Positions 1-7,377 of a stretch of DNA of 10,940 nt are shown here, piece by piece. Numbering within the stretch: the stretch's first letter is position 1; each line of letters opens with the position of its first letter. Origin of the DNA: Hyphomonadaceae bacterium UBA4763 (GTDB lineage Bacteria; Pseudomonadota; Alphaproteobacteria; Caulobacterales; Aquidulcibacteraceae); contig DHHV01000084.1 in the NCBI GenBank assembly GCA_002403455.1, positions 9,168 to 20,107 on the forward strand, written 5' to 3'. A program made the translations under genes and the position numbers. Under the pieces are notes generated by a model. It made no database searches, was not told the DNA's origin, and was given only the letters and a program-made list of their open reading frames with translations.

Positions 1-34
1 CTGGTTCAAAAAGGACACTATAACTCATTGATTT

Positions 35-110
35 CTAGTGTGGCTTTGATCCTGAAATTCGCTCAGAGCATGCCTCAAACATAGGCCGAATTTCAGAATC
101 GCCACACTGG
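35..110. repeat. Long imperfect inverted repeat (hairpin) abutting the glmU stop codon
   Basis: The left arm (35-61) and right arm (87-110) are reverse complements over about 24 pairs, broken only by a TTT bulge at 45-47 and one mismatch (51 against 97). The loop is 62-86 and itself contains the palindrome GCATGC. The outer stem is CTAGTGTGGC against GCCACACTGG and the inner stem is CTGAAATTCG against CGAATTTCAG. The right arm ends one base before the glmU stop codon. In the glmU transcript it would form a strong stem-loop directly after translation ends, so it may stop transcription or protect the 3' end. No T-run follows on the minus strand, so it is not a standard intrinsic terminator. It could also be a dispersed palindromic repeat or the remains of a small mobile element. 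Bases 1-34 show nothing I can identify. Confidence 0.7.
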
Positions 111-1457
111 TCATTTTTTCTGCTTCCTTGCCCGAAAAGCGCTTGCCCAGCCGGCGCGGCTTTCTTGGCGCCCGCGCGCCACCGCCAAGGCGTCGGCCTC
201 GACGTCTTTGGTGATCACCGAGCCGGACCCGACATAGGCGCCGGCGCCGATCCGCACGGGCGCCACCAGCGCGCTGTTCGAGCCGATAAACGCCCCCGCC
301 CCGATCTCGGTGCGATGCTTGTCAAAGCCGTCATAATTGCAAAAAATCGTTCCGGCCCCGATATTTGCGCCGGCGCCGATCTCGCCATCGCCGAGATAAG
401 CCAAGTGATTGGCTTTGGCCCCAGCGCCGATCCGCACCGCTTTGACCTCGACGAAATTGCCGATATGGGCGCCAACGCCAATGTCAGCCTGTGGGCGCAA
501 CCGTGCGAACGGGCCAATAATGGCGCCGCTGTCCACGAAACAGCCTTCGAGATGACAGAAGCTACGCACGCGCACCTCAGGGGCGAGCCGCACGCCAGGG
601 CCGAACACCACATGCGGCTCGATCTCGCAATCAGCGCCGATCTCGGTGTCCCAGGCAAAGAATACGGTCTCCGGCGCGCGCAAGGTCACGCCAGCCGCCA
701 GCATGGCCGCGCGCTTTTTCGCCTGGAAAGCGGCTTCCGCCGCCGCCAGATCCGCGCGCGAATTGACCCCTAAGGTGTCCGCTTCCGCGCAGCGGACGAT
801 CTGGGCCGGGTGGCCGGCCGCGCGCGCCAGCGCGACGATGTCGGTCAAGTAATATTCGCCCTTGGCGTTCTCATTGCGGACTTGCGCCAGCAGATCGAAC
901 AAAAGCGCAGTTGGCGCCGCCATCACGCCGGAATTGCACAAACGAATGGCGCGTTCGGCCGCGTTGGCGTCCTTGGCTTCGACGATGCGGGCAAGCCCGC
1001 CGGCGCCGTCTTCGATCAACCGTCCATAGGCGCCAGGCTCGGCCGCTTCAAACCCCAACACGGCGACGCCGCCGGCCGCCTCGACCCGCGCATAGAGCTC
1101 TTGCAGGGCGGCGATGGGGATCAGTGGGGTGTCCGCGAACATCACCGCCGTCACCCCGCCAGCGGTCGCGAGCGCATCGCGCGCCTGCAGCGCCGCATGG
1201 CCGGTGCCGAGCGGGGGGTCTTGCACCACGACATCGCTGGCGCCGACCCGCGCGATCGCGGCCGCGCGCACTTCCGGGTCGGTCCCGACCACCACAATCC
1301 GTCGGGCGCAGGACAGGTCTTGTGCAAGGCTCAAGCTCCAATCGAGCAGGGCCCGACCGCCGACTTCATGCAGCACTTTGGAGCGGCGCGACTGCATCCG
1401 CGTCGATTTGCCGGCGGCAAGAAGAATGGCGTGGCGCGCGGCCTGGGCAACGGACAT
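111..1457 (-). CDS. glmU: Bifunctional GlmU: GlcNAc-1-P uridyltransferase / glucosamine-1-P acetyltransferase
   Basis: GlmU makes UDP-N-acetylglucosamine, the precursor of peptidoglycan and lipopolysaccharide. Its C-terminal half acetylates glucosamine-1-phosphate with acetyl-CoA and its N-terminal half transfers UMP from UTP. The 448-residue protein has the normal family length. The uridyltransferase signature AAGKSTRM is at residues 14-21, QDPPLGTGHA at 79-88, the metal-binding ADTP at 108-111, AYGRLIED at 143-150, CNSGVMA at 174-180 and KGEYYLTDI at 199-207. From about residue 260 the hexapeptide repeats of a left-handed beta helix begin, with NHLAYLGDG at 350-358 (His351 matching the catalytic histidine of the family) and CNYDG at 373-377. 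The ATG at 1455-1457 is preferred because the Rossmann-like strand follows at once; only a weak GAG precedes it. The gene diverges from gph with 134 bases between them. glmS, a common neighbour, is not in view. Confidence 0.97.
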   Translation of the reverse strand: MSVAQAARHAILLAAGKSTRMQSRRSKVLHEVGGRALLDWSLSLAQDLSCARRIVVVGTDPEVRAAAIARVGASDVVVQDPPLGTGHAALQARDALATAGGVTAVMFADTPLIPIAALQELYARVEAAGGVAVLGFEAAEPGAYGRLIEDGAGGLARIVEAKDANAAERAIRLCNSGVMAAPTALLFDLLAQVRNENAKGEYYLTDIVALARAAGHPAQIVRCAEADTLGVNSRADLAAAEAAFQAKKRAAMLAAGVTLRAPETVFFAWDTEIGADCEIEPHVVFGPGVRLAPEVRVRSFCHLEGCFVDSGAIIGPFARLRPQADIGVGAHIGNFVEVKAVRIGAGAKANHLAYLGDGEIGAGANIGAGTIFCNYDGFDKHRTEIGAGAFIGSNSALVAPVRIGAGAYVGSGSVITKDVEADALAVARGRQESRAGWASAFRARKQKK

Positions 1458-1591
1458 GGCGTCTCAACAAAGTGAACAGCGGAAAGCGGCTGACGCAGAT
1501 TGCAAATCAGCGTAACGCCTGCGCCAGCGCAAAAGCGCGTTAACGCATCTATCGCAGCGCCGCGCCGCGCCGCAAGAAGGAAGTCGCAATC

Positions 1592-2278
1592 TTGGATTCA
1601 CCGCTCATTGGCGCCGCCATCCTTTTCGATCTCGACGGCACGCTGATCGACACGGCCCCCGATCTGATCCGCGCCTTGAATGTGGTGCTGGCCGAGGCCG
1701 AGTTGCCGCGTGTCGGGGCCGAGCATGTGCGCAATTTGGTCGGGCATGGCGCCCGCGCGCTGATCGAGCGCGGCGCCGGCCTGCATGGCGTGCGCTTCGA
1801 TGCGCACCGGCTGCAAAGCATGGTCGAGCGTTTCTTGGAGGTCTATCGCAGCGATATCGCCGCTGATTCCAGGCTTTACCCGGGCGTGGAGGACGCCTTG
1901 CGCGCTCTGCAGGGCGAAGGCGCGCGCCTTGCCGTCTGCACCAACAAGCCGCAAGCTTTGACCGAACCGCTGCTGAGGAGCTTTGACCTTGCCAAATATT
2001 TCTCGGTGATCGCCGGGCCGGAGATGGTTACCCAACGCAAACCGCATCCGGCGCATTTGCTGGAGCCCTTGGAAAAGCTCGGCGTGTCGCGCCGCCGCGC
2101 CGTGATGATTGGCGACAGCGCCCCCGATATTGGCGCCGCGCGCGCCGCCGAGATCCCCGTGATTTTGGTTGATTTTGGCTATTCGCAAGAGCCGGTCGCC
2201 GATCTTGGTCCGGATGCGGTGCTCAGCCAATTCAAAGCCTTGCCGAAACTCGCCGCGAAATTGCTCAGCCGCGCTTGA
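1592..2278 (+). CDS. gph: Phosphoglycolate phosphatase-type HAD hydrolase
   Basis: This 228-residue HAD-superfamily phosphatase most resembles Gph, which dephosphorylates 2-phosphoglycolate. That compound arises from repair of oxidised DNA ends and, where Rubisco is present, from photorespiration. All four HAD motifs are visible: DLDGT (residues 13-17, Asp13 nucleophile and Asp15 acid/base), the motif II threonine in CTNKP (116-120), motif III Lys150 in RKPHP, and motif IV GDSAPD (174-179). A helical cap lies between residues 20 and 100, and VIAGPEMVTQRKPHP is typical of Gph. The start is a TTG at 1592 with a strong purine-rich ribosome site, AGAAGGAAG (1575-1583), about 8 bases upstream; no ATG is better placed. 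Phosphatases of this family differ in substrate, so the exact substrate is an inference, while the fold and chemistry are secure. Confidence 0.9.
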   Translation: MDSPLIGAAILFDLDGTLIDTAPDLIRALNVVLAEAELPRVGAEHVRNLVGHGARALIERGAGLHGVRFDAHRLQSMVERFLEVYRSDIAADSRLYPGVEDALRALQGEGARLAVCTNKPQALTEPLLRSFDLAKYFSVIAGPEMVTQRKPHPAHLLEPLEKLGVSRRRAVMIGDSAPDIGAARAAEIPVILVDFGYSQEPVADLGPDAVLSQFKALPKLAAKLLSRA

Positions 2279-2291
2279 CATTATTCGTGCT

Positions 2292-2323
2292 AAAAAAAGA
2301 CGCCGGAGGGGCGCTCCGGCGTC
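2292..2323 (-). terminator. Intrinsic terminator of the POT transporter gene
   Basis: A perfect 9-bp stem (GACGCCGGA at 2299-2307 against TCCGGCGTC at 2315-2323) with a 7-base loop is followed on the minus strand, without a gap, by seven T (the A-run at 2292-2298). It lies 29 bases after the transporter stop codon. On the plus strand the hairpin is 20 bases past the gph stop but lacks a T-run, so for gph it would be weak at best. Confidence 0.9.
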
Positions 2324-2352
2324 GTTGCGATCAGCATCCGATAGCGGGGTCG

Positions 2353-4131
2353 TCAGACGACGCCATGCATGCCCTTTTTCAGGATCGGCCAGAACAATAG
2401 CAAGACCCCGCCGGCGATGATGCTGGCGATTCCAATCGTCTGAAATACGCTGAGATAGGTATCCAGCGAGACCTTGGCGTTCAGCACCTGCCCGCCGATC
2501 GTCTCGGTCGAGGCGAATTGCGCGATAATGCCGCCGACATATTGCGCAAAGGAAATGCCAAGGAACCACAGCCCCATCATCAGCCCGACCAGGCGCGCGA
2601 TCGACAATTTGGTGATCATCGACAGCCCAACCGGCGAAACGCACAGCTCGGCGACCGAATGCAGCAAATAAGCGATCGCCAACCAAAACAGCGGCACTTT
2701 GAACGCATCGTCATGGAATTGGCTGCCAAACACCAACGCCAAGAAGCCAAGTCCGACCAGCACAAGGCCGATCGCGAATTTCAACGGGACCGACGGCTCC
2801 AGATTGCGCTTGGCCAGCGCGCCCCACATCAGCGTGAACAGGGGCGCCATCAGCACGATGAATAACGGGTTGAAGATCTGCACTTGCCCGGCCGGCATCA
2901 GATAATTGAATCCGCCAATGGCGATGTCGCGGTCGGTATTGCGGTCGGCAAACAAGGTCAGCGAGGAGCCGGCTTGCTCGAACAAGGTCCAGAACACTAC
3001 CGAAAACAAGATCAACACCACGGCGACGATCATCCGATCGCGCTCTTCTTTTTTCAGGCTCGCCAGTGACCAGATCGGAATTGCGATCATCGAGACAAGG
3101 AAGCTCAAGAACATCACTTTGCCGAGCAGCGGCAGCGAGGCGAGATAGCCGAACACCCCGTTTGCGGCGACGGCGCGCGCCGCTTCGGCCGCAACAACCG
3201 CATTGTTCAGCAAGAACCACATGACCGGAATGGCGGCGATCGAGGCGCCATAAATCAACCAATCGCGGTTTTTGGCGTCGGCCGGGCGTTCGCCATAGCC
3301 CTCCAGCGCCTTGCCGGCGAGTTCGATGCGCAGCCAAGCCAGCAACATGCCGAACCCGGCAAAGGCAAAGCCCCATTGGAACGACCCGGTGATCGCCACA
3401 ATCAATGGCCCAAAGAATTGCGAGATCAGCGAGCCGGTATTGATGCCCATATAGAAAATGGTGAAGCCGCTATCGCGGCGTCGATCGCCCGGTTCATAAA
3501 GCGAGCCGACCATGGTCGAAATATTCGGCTTGAAATAGCCGTTGCCGATACTGACCAAACCGAGCGAGACGAACAGCAACAACACGGCCAGGCCATTACG
3601 CTCGGCGCCGAAGGCGTAGCCGCCCGCCGCGACGGTCTCCGGCACGGCGCCTTGCGCGCCCTCGAGGCGGATCGAGCCGTCCTCCAAGCCGGTGATTTGA
3701 TAGCGCTGATCGCCGTCGACCAAGAATTGAGTCTGCGACTCGCCGACCTTTTCGACCGCAATTTCATAGCGCGCGCCTTGGATGTCGACGAAGGGCTCGG
3801 CCTGCTGCCCGCCGGTAAAGGCCAGCATCAAATAGCCGATCGACATGAAAATCGCGCCAAGCTTGACCGATTTTTTCGGACCCAAATAATTGTCGGCGAT
3901 AAAGCCGCCGATCAGCGGGGTCAGATAAACCAGCGCCGTGAAGGCGCCATAAAGCCCGCCCGCAACATTGTCCGAAAACACAAAATGCTGGACCAGATAC
4001 AGAACCAGCAAGGCGCGCATGCCATAATAGCCAAAGCGCTCCCACATTTCGCTGGTGAACAGGATGGCCAATTGCTTGGGATGGCCAAACCAGCCTTGGC
4101 TCGGCGCTCGGCCCAATGTTGCGTCCGTCAT
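2353..4131 (-). CDS. Proton-dependent oligopeptide transporter (POT/PTR family MFS)
   Basis: This inner-membrane symporter of 592 residues should import di- and tripeptides with protons. The POT hallmark ExxERFxYYG is at residues 28-37, the PTR2 signature GGFIADNYLG at 75-84, YFKPNIS (Lys201, matching the conserved TM4 lysine) at 199-205 and the second PTR2 signature FYMGINTGSL at 226-235. Conserved Glu385 (LFEQAGSSL) and Glu495 (ELCVSPVGL) are also present. About 14 hydrophobic segments fit twelve core helices plus the two extra helices common in bacterial POTs (near 292-312 and 336-358). An unusual polar insert occupies about residues 107-178 between TM3 and TM4. The ATG at 4129-4131 is chosen because AGGAG sits 5 bases before it; a further ten in-frame upstream codons lack this support. 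The gene ends at a strong terminator. The exact peptide substrate cannot be read from sequence. Confidence 0.95.
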   Translation of the reverse strand: MTDATLGRAPSQGWFGHPKQLAILFTSEMWERFGYYGMRALLVLYLVQHFVFSDNVAGGLYGAFTALVYLTPLIGGFIADNYLGPKKSVKLGAIFMSIGYLMLAFTGGQQAEPFVDIQGARYEIAVEKVGESQTQFLVDGDQRYQITGLEDGSIRLEGAQGAVPETVAAGGYAFGAERNGLAVLLLFVSLGLVSIGNGYFKPNISTMVGSLYEPGDRRRDSGFTIFYMGINTGSLISQFFGPLIVAITGSFQWGFAFAGFGMLLAWLRIELAGKALEGYGERPADAKNRDWLIYGASIAAIPVMWFLLNNAVVAAEAARAVAANGVFGYLASLPLLGKVMFLSFLVSMIAIPIWSLASLKKEERDRMIVAVVLILFSVVFWTLFEQAGSSLTLFADRNTDRDIAIGGFNYLMPAGQVQIFNPLFIVLMAPLFTLMWGALAKRNLEPSVPLKFAIGLVLVGLGFLALVFGSQFHDDAFKVPLFWLAIAYLLHSVAELCVSPVGLSMITKLSIARLVGLMMGLWFLGISFAQYVGGIIAQFASTETIGGQVLNAKVSLDTYLSVFQTIGIASIIAGGVLLLFWPILKKGMHGVV

Positions 4132-4136
4132 GATTA

Positions 4137-4141
4137 CTCCT
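4137..4141 (-). promoter_or_regulatory. Ribosome binding site deciding the POT transporter start
   Basis: On the minus strand AGGAG is followed by TAATC and then ATG (4131-4129). This spacing favours the start at 4131 over an in-frame ATG ten codons upstream at 4161. Confidence 0.8.
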
Positions 4142-4309
4142 GATGCTGCTTCATCGCGCAAGGCGCGCCTGATCCTCCCCCGCGTCTTTCGCGCGAGTTG
4201 GCGTCAGTGTTTGCGCGTTGTGGGAAGAAAATCCAGCCTCTATCGCAAGGCCCCGCGATTTTCCGAGCTGCAAATCAGTTAATCAGGCGTACGCGCGCCG
4301 CGCTGGCCG

Positions 4310-6460
4310 TTACGCCGCCGCTTGGCGGATCGAGGAGATGAACCGGATCAATTCGCGCTGCAGGCGTTCGGCTTCGGTCGACATTTGGCGCGCCGAATCT
4401 TGCGTGCCGTCCGCCAGATCGCCGCTTTGGCGGGCGTCTTCGCGCATCGCTTCCAGCGCTTCGGTCACCCCGCGCGTTGCGCCGGCGACATGCGTCGTAT
4501 TGCCGGAGATTTCTTTCAGCGCGGCTGTCTGTTGCTCGACCGCGGCGGCGATCGCCGTTGATACCCGCGAGACGTCGGCGATGGTCTCGGTGATGGCGCC
4601 GAGCGCGCCAACCGCATTTTCGGTCGCCGATTGGATGTCCTGGATTTGCGTGGCGATCTCTTCAGTCGCGCGGGTGGTTTGTTCGGCGAGATGCTTCACT
4701 TCGCTGGCGACGACGGCAAAGCCGCGGCCGGCTTCCCCGGCCCGCGCCGCCTCAATCGTGGCGTTGAGGGCGAGCAGATTGGTCTGCGCGGCGATCTCGC
4801 CGATCAATTCGACCACTTCGCCGATCTTGCGCCCCGACAAGGTGAGGGTGCGGACGGTGTTGTCCGCCACGGCGGCGCGCGCTTCGGCCTCGGAGGCGGC
4901 GCGCGAGGCGAAGGCGACCTGGGCGGCGATCTCGCCGGCCGAGGCGGCCATTTGCTCATTGGCGGCGGCGACGCTCTGCACATTGTTGGACGAGACAGAG
5001 GCAAGGTCGGTGATCTCGCCCGACCGCACGCGCGCGTCTTCCGTCAATTTGGCCAGCGTCTGCGTCGCCGACATCAGCCCGCGCGAATGCCCCGTGACGG
5101 CGGAAACGATCGCGCCGATCTTGGCTTCAAATTCGCCGGCCATTTGGGTCAGCAGGGCTTTTTTCTCCGCCTCGGCCTCGGCGGCGACCTTCGCATGCTC
5201 GGTTTCCGCCGCGCGCAATTGGTCCTGGTTGGCGCGGAACGCCGCGATAGCGCGGGCAAGATCGCCGATCTCGTCGCGGCGGTTCTCGCCGGACACGATG
5301 ACGCCCTCTTCACCGCTGGCGGCGCGGTTCAGCGCCCGCACATTGAAGGTCAGCGGCTTGCCGATCGAGCGACCGATCAACGCGCCAAGGCCGGCGGCGA
5401 GGCCGATCAACAACAAGGCCGCGATCGTCGCATCGCGCCGCATCCGGTATAACGCGGCAAAGGTCTCATCGGCTTCTTGCGCCGCGACGATGCCCCATTG
5501 GGCGCCGCGATAGGCGAAGGGTTCGGCGACCTGGAACAAGGGCGCGCCGCGATGCAGCGGGCCCATGCTGCTGCTCGATTGGCCGGCCAAGGCGCCGTCG
5601 ATCGCCGCGCTTTCGAGCTTCAGCGTCAACACATCCGGCTCCGGCGAAAAGCGGCTATTGCTGATCGCCAATCCGGCTTTGGAAACGATCAAGGTCTCGC
5701 CCGTATCGCCCAACCCGGTTCGGTTGGCCATGACTTTGTTGATCCGGTCGATCGGCATTTGCACGGCCAAGACGCCGATCAGCGCGCCGTCGCGATGGAT
5801 CGGCGTCGACATGAAGCTCGCCGGCGCGTCATTGCTCGGCGCGTAAGGCGCAAAATCGACGAAGGCGATTTCGCCCGGCTCGGAATTGACGATCCGCTGA
5901 AACGCCGCGCCAAGCCCGGTTGCCGCCCAGGGCCCGCCCTCGGTCGCGAAATTCGTGGCAAAATCGGGTTCTTTGAAAACGCTATATACAAGGTCGCCGT
6001 TTGGCGCGAACAGGAACACGTCATAATAGCCGCGTGTTTGCTGGATATCGCGCAGCCAGGGGTGAAAGCGGCCATGCGCCATATCATAAGGGCTGTCGCC
6101 CGCCTGATCGAGCAAATGCTTCGATCCGATCGGATAAGAATTGCCCTCGATATAGGCCGCTTGCAGGGCGGCGGCGCGATCGCCGTCGATGCCCTCATAA
6201 GCGATCGAAAACGCCTCCAGCGCCGCCTGCACATCCGGCGTCCGCGCCAGCAGGGCAATGTCGGTCTCGATGTCGCGCAGATAATCGGTGAGATCGGCGG
6301 CGCGGGTCAGCACGACGGCGTCCAGAGCGGCGCGCGCTTCGCGCCGCATGGATTGCTCGGCGATCCAAGCATTTGCGCCGGCAACGCCAAGGCCCGCCAA
6401 TACGGCGCCAAACAGAATGGAAGCCTGGATTTTACCAGCAACAGACAGACGAGACCACAT
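4310..6460 (-). CDS. Methyl-accepting chemotaxis protein with Cache-like sensor, HAMP and signalling domain
   Basis: This transmembrane chemoreceptor of 716 residues should couple a periplasmic signal to CheA/CheW and so to the flagellar motor. TM1 is about residues 11-33 and TM2 about 343-363. The 300-residue region between them looks like a double-Cache ligand-binding module (for example YDVFLFAPNGDLVYSVFKEP and, in the second half, GDTGETLIVSKAG). A HAMP segment follows (about 363-415, with RRDEIGDLARAIAAF), then a coiled coil. The highly conserved hairpin tip of the signalling domain, about 553-591, contains EIAAQTNLLALNATIEAARA and GRGFAVVASEVK. The C-terminus (…RQAAA) shows no CheR/CheB-tethering pentapeptide. 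The ATG at 6458-6460 is chosen because AAGGA lies 6 bases upstream and the product then begins just before TM1. The next gene on the same strand, the POT transporter, is 178 bases downstream. The ligand is unknown. Confidence 0.95.
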   Translation of the reverse strand: MWSRLSVAGKIQASILFGAVLAGLGVAGANAWIAEQSMRREARAALDAVVLTRAADLTDYLRDIETDIALLARTPDVQAALEAFSIAYEGIDGDRAAALQAAYIEGNSYPIGSKHLLDQAGDSPYDMAHGRFHPWLRDIQQTRGYYDVFLFAPNGDLVYSVFKEPDFATNFATEGGPWAATGLGAAFQRIVNSEPGEIAFVDFAPYAPSNDAPASFMSTPIHRDGALIGVLAVQMPIDRINKVMANRTGLGDTGETLIVSKAGLAISNSRFSPEPDVLTLKLESAAIDGALAGQSSSSMGPLHRGAPLFQVAEPFAYRGAQWGIVAAQEADETFAALYRMRRDATIAALLLIGLAAGLGALIGRSIGKPLTFNVRALNRAASGEEGVIVSGENRRDEIGDLARAIAAFRANQDQLRAAETEHAKVAAEAEAEKKALLTQMAGEFEAKIGAIVSAVTGHSRGLMSATQTLAKLTEDARVRSGEITDLASVSSNNVQSVAAANEQMAASAGEIAAQVAFASRAASEAEARAAVADNTVRTLTLSGRKIGEVVELIGEIAAQTNLLALNATIEAARAGEAGRGFAVVASEVKHLAEQTTRATEEIATQIQDIQSATENAVGALGAITETIADVSRVSTAIAAAVEQQTAALKEISGNTTHVAGATRGVTEALEAMREDARQSGDLADGTQDSARQMSTEAERLQRELIRFISSIRQAAA

Positions 6461-6466
6461 AGCGCA

Positions 6467-6471
6467 TCCTT
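6467..6471 (-). promoter_or_regulatory. Ribosome binding site deciding the MCP start
   Basis: On the minus strand AAGGA is followed by TGCGCT and then the ATG ending at 6460. This supports the start at 6460 rather than the in-frame start 15 codons upstream at 6505. Confidence 0.75.
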
Positions 6472-6735
6472 CGACGCATTGGTTCGCCCACGTACCTGCA
6501 CCCAAGATTTCGTTACCGACTGGACGTTAACAAACAGCCAAGCCGCCACAAATAATGCATCAAAACCATAAGTTACAAAGACAGCGTCTCCCGATGGCGC
6601 GCGATCGTTCGCGGCGGGAGCGCCTGTTGTCGCTGCGATCAACCGAACGCGCCGATCACCCTGCCAGGCGCGCGGCGTTTGGCGCCTCAACCGCCCCCAA
6701 GAAGGCGGTCGAATGTTCGACCTGTTTTCCCCGCG

Positions 6736-6763
6736 CTTGCCTTCTCGGCGCGAGGGGCTATCA
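6736..6763 (+). promoter_or_regulatory. Weak sigma-70-type promoter candidate for the PCu(A)C gene
   Basis: CTTGCC (6736-6741) and CTATCA (6758-6763) are 16 bases apart. They partly match the alphaproteobacterial housekeeping pattern CTTGAC / CTATAT. Transcription would begin near 6770, about 35 bases before the start codon. The match is imperfect and not better than chance would allow in a region this size. Confidence 0.25.
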
Positions 6764-6804
6764 CCCCGCTTTGCCGTTATCCGGCGCCACAGGATCACTC
6801 GCTC

Positions 6805-7377
6805 ATGCGTCAATGTCTCGTCCCGCTGATTGGCCTCGCTCTGATGGCGTGCCAGCAAGCCCCCGCGCCGTCCACCGCGCCGGCGCCAGCGCCGCAAGCC
6901 GCCGCCCCGGCCGATCTGGTCATCGGCGATCTGCGTTTTTCGCAAGCCTGGGCGCGCGCAACGCTCGGCGCCAATGCCGTCACGGCGGCGTATCTGTCGA
7001 TCGCCAATGCGGGTGCCGTCGAGGATGTGTTGCTCAGCGTTGGCTCGCCTGCGCCGGGCGTCACCGTCGAAATGCATGAATCGCTCGAGGCCGATGGCGT
7101 GCGCCAAATGCGCCGCGTGCCGAGCCTTGCCGTCCCTGCTGGCGGGGCGCTGGAGCTCAAACCGGGCGGCCTGCATCTGATGGTGTTCGGGGCGCAGCTC
7201 GCCGAGGGCGCGCAAGTGCCGATCACGCTGACCTTTGCGCGGGCCGGCTCCGTCAATCTCGACGTCACCGCCCGCAGCGGGACCGGGGCTGAAACCTCCG
7301 CCGAGGCGGACCCCCATGCCGGCCATGGGAGCGACGCGACTGGCGACGCCGCGCATGATCATGGGAGCCATCCCTGA
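6805..7377 (+). CDS. PCu(A)C-domain copper chaperone, predicted lipoprotein with His-rich tail
   Basis: The 190-residue protein belongs to the periplasmic PCu(A)C (DUF461) copper-chaperone family, whose members pass Cu(I) to targets such as the CuA site of cytochrome c oxidase. The copper-binding pattern is exact: His91, ten residues, Met102, 21 residues, His124, one residue, Met126. The N-terminus is a lipoprotein signal with a lipobox ending LMAC (Cys16), then a Pro/Ala-rich linker to about residue 36, and the beta-sandwich domain at about 37-156. The tail after residue 165 carries five histidines (171, 174, 184, 186, 189), a likely extra metal-binding extension. The ATG at 6805 is chosen because the signal peptide begins there and AGGA lies 10 bases upstream. 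Its stop overlaps the start region of thiE. No cytochrome oxidase or copper operon gene is in view, so the acceptor is unknown. Confidence 0.9.
   Translation: MRQCLVPLIGLALMACQQAPAPSTAPAPAPQAAAPADLVIGDLRFSQAWARATLGANAVTAAYLSIANAGAVEDVLLSVGSPAPGVTVEMHESLEADGVRQMRRVPSLAVPAGGALELKPGGLHLMVFGAQLAEGAQVPITLTFARAGSVNLDVTARSGTGAETSAEADPHAGHGSDATGDAAHDHGSHP
7363..7376 (+). promoter_or_regulatory. Ribosome binding site pointing to a CTG start for thiE
   Basis: GGGAG (7363-7367) is followed by six bases and then CTG (7374-7376), which overlaps the TGA stop (7375-7377) of the copper-chaperone gene. The frame is closed upstream by a TGA at 7356-7358. Between that stop and the conserved first beta strand of ThiE it has no ATG, GTG or TTG, so this is the best-placed initiation site visible, though CTG starts are rare. 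Confidence 0.4.

Larger units (their letters stand above)
6461..6804. other. Divergent intergenic region between the MCP gene and the PCu(A)C gene
   Basis: This 344-base stretch separates two divergent genes and should hold both promoters. The part next to the MCP gene (about 6510-6595) is clearly more AT-rich than its surroundings, as expected for a promoter region. On the minus strand it holds GTTAACG and GGTAACG separated by a few bases, which may be protein-binding half-sites. Next to the PCu(A)C gene there is a weak sigma-70-like pair (listed separately). A short 6-bp stem, AGGCGC (6666-6671) with GCGCCT (6682-6687), is also present. The frame of the PCu(A)C gene is open back to 6679, but that extension is Pro/Arg-rich and precedes a clear lipoprotein signal, so I treat it as non-coding. 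Confidence 0.6.

Noticed and set aside
1048..1475. Overlapping plus- and minus-strand frames within glmU
   Set aside because: The glmU frame explains this region completely with catalytic motifs; the others are compositional.
1537..1546. Ten-base palindrome GCGTTAACGC between glmU and gph
   Set aside because: It could be an operator, but it is short and single, with no matching promoter elements.
2275..2303. Perfect TTGACA (-35 box) at the end of gph on the plus strand
   Set aside because: No -10-like sequence lies 16-18 bases downstream; that spot is the terminator stem, and no plus-strand gene follows.
4286..4316. Six-base inverted repeat (GGCGTA / TACGCC) at the end of the MCP gene
   Set aside because: The stem is short with a 19-base loop and no T-run, so it is not a convincing terminator.
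4218..6571. Long plus-strand open frames of 431 and 364 codons opposite the MCP gene
   Set aside because: They are Ala/Arg/Ser-rich, lack recognisable domains and lie opposite a well-identified gene; GC-rich codon bias produces such frames.
6679..6804. In-frame 42-codon extension upstream of the copper-chaperone start
   Set aside because: It is Pro/Arg-rich and would bury a clear lipoprotein signal peptide inside the protein.
6307..7371. Minus-strand open frame of 354 codons across the divergent intergenic region and the copper-chaperone gene
   Set aside because: It reads through the antisense of a clear PCu(A)C gene, is low-complexity Arg/Gly-rich, and has no family signature.
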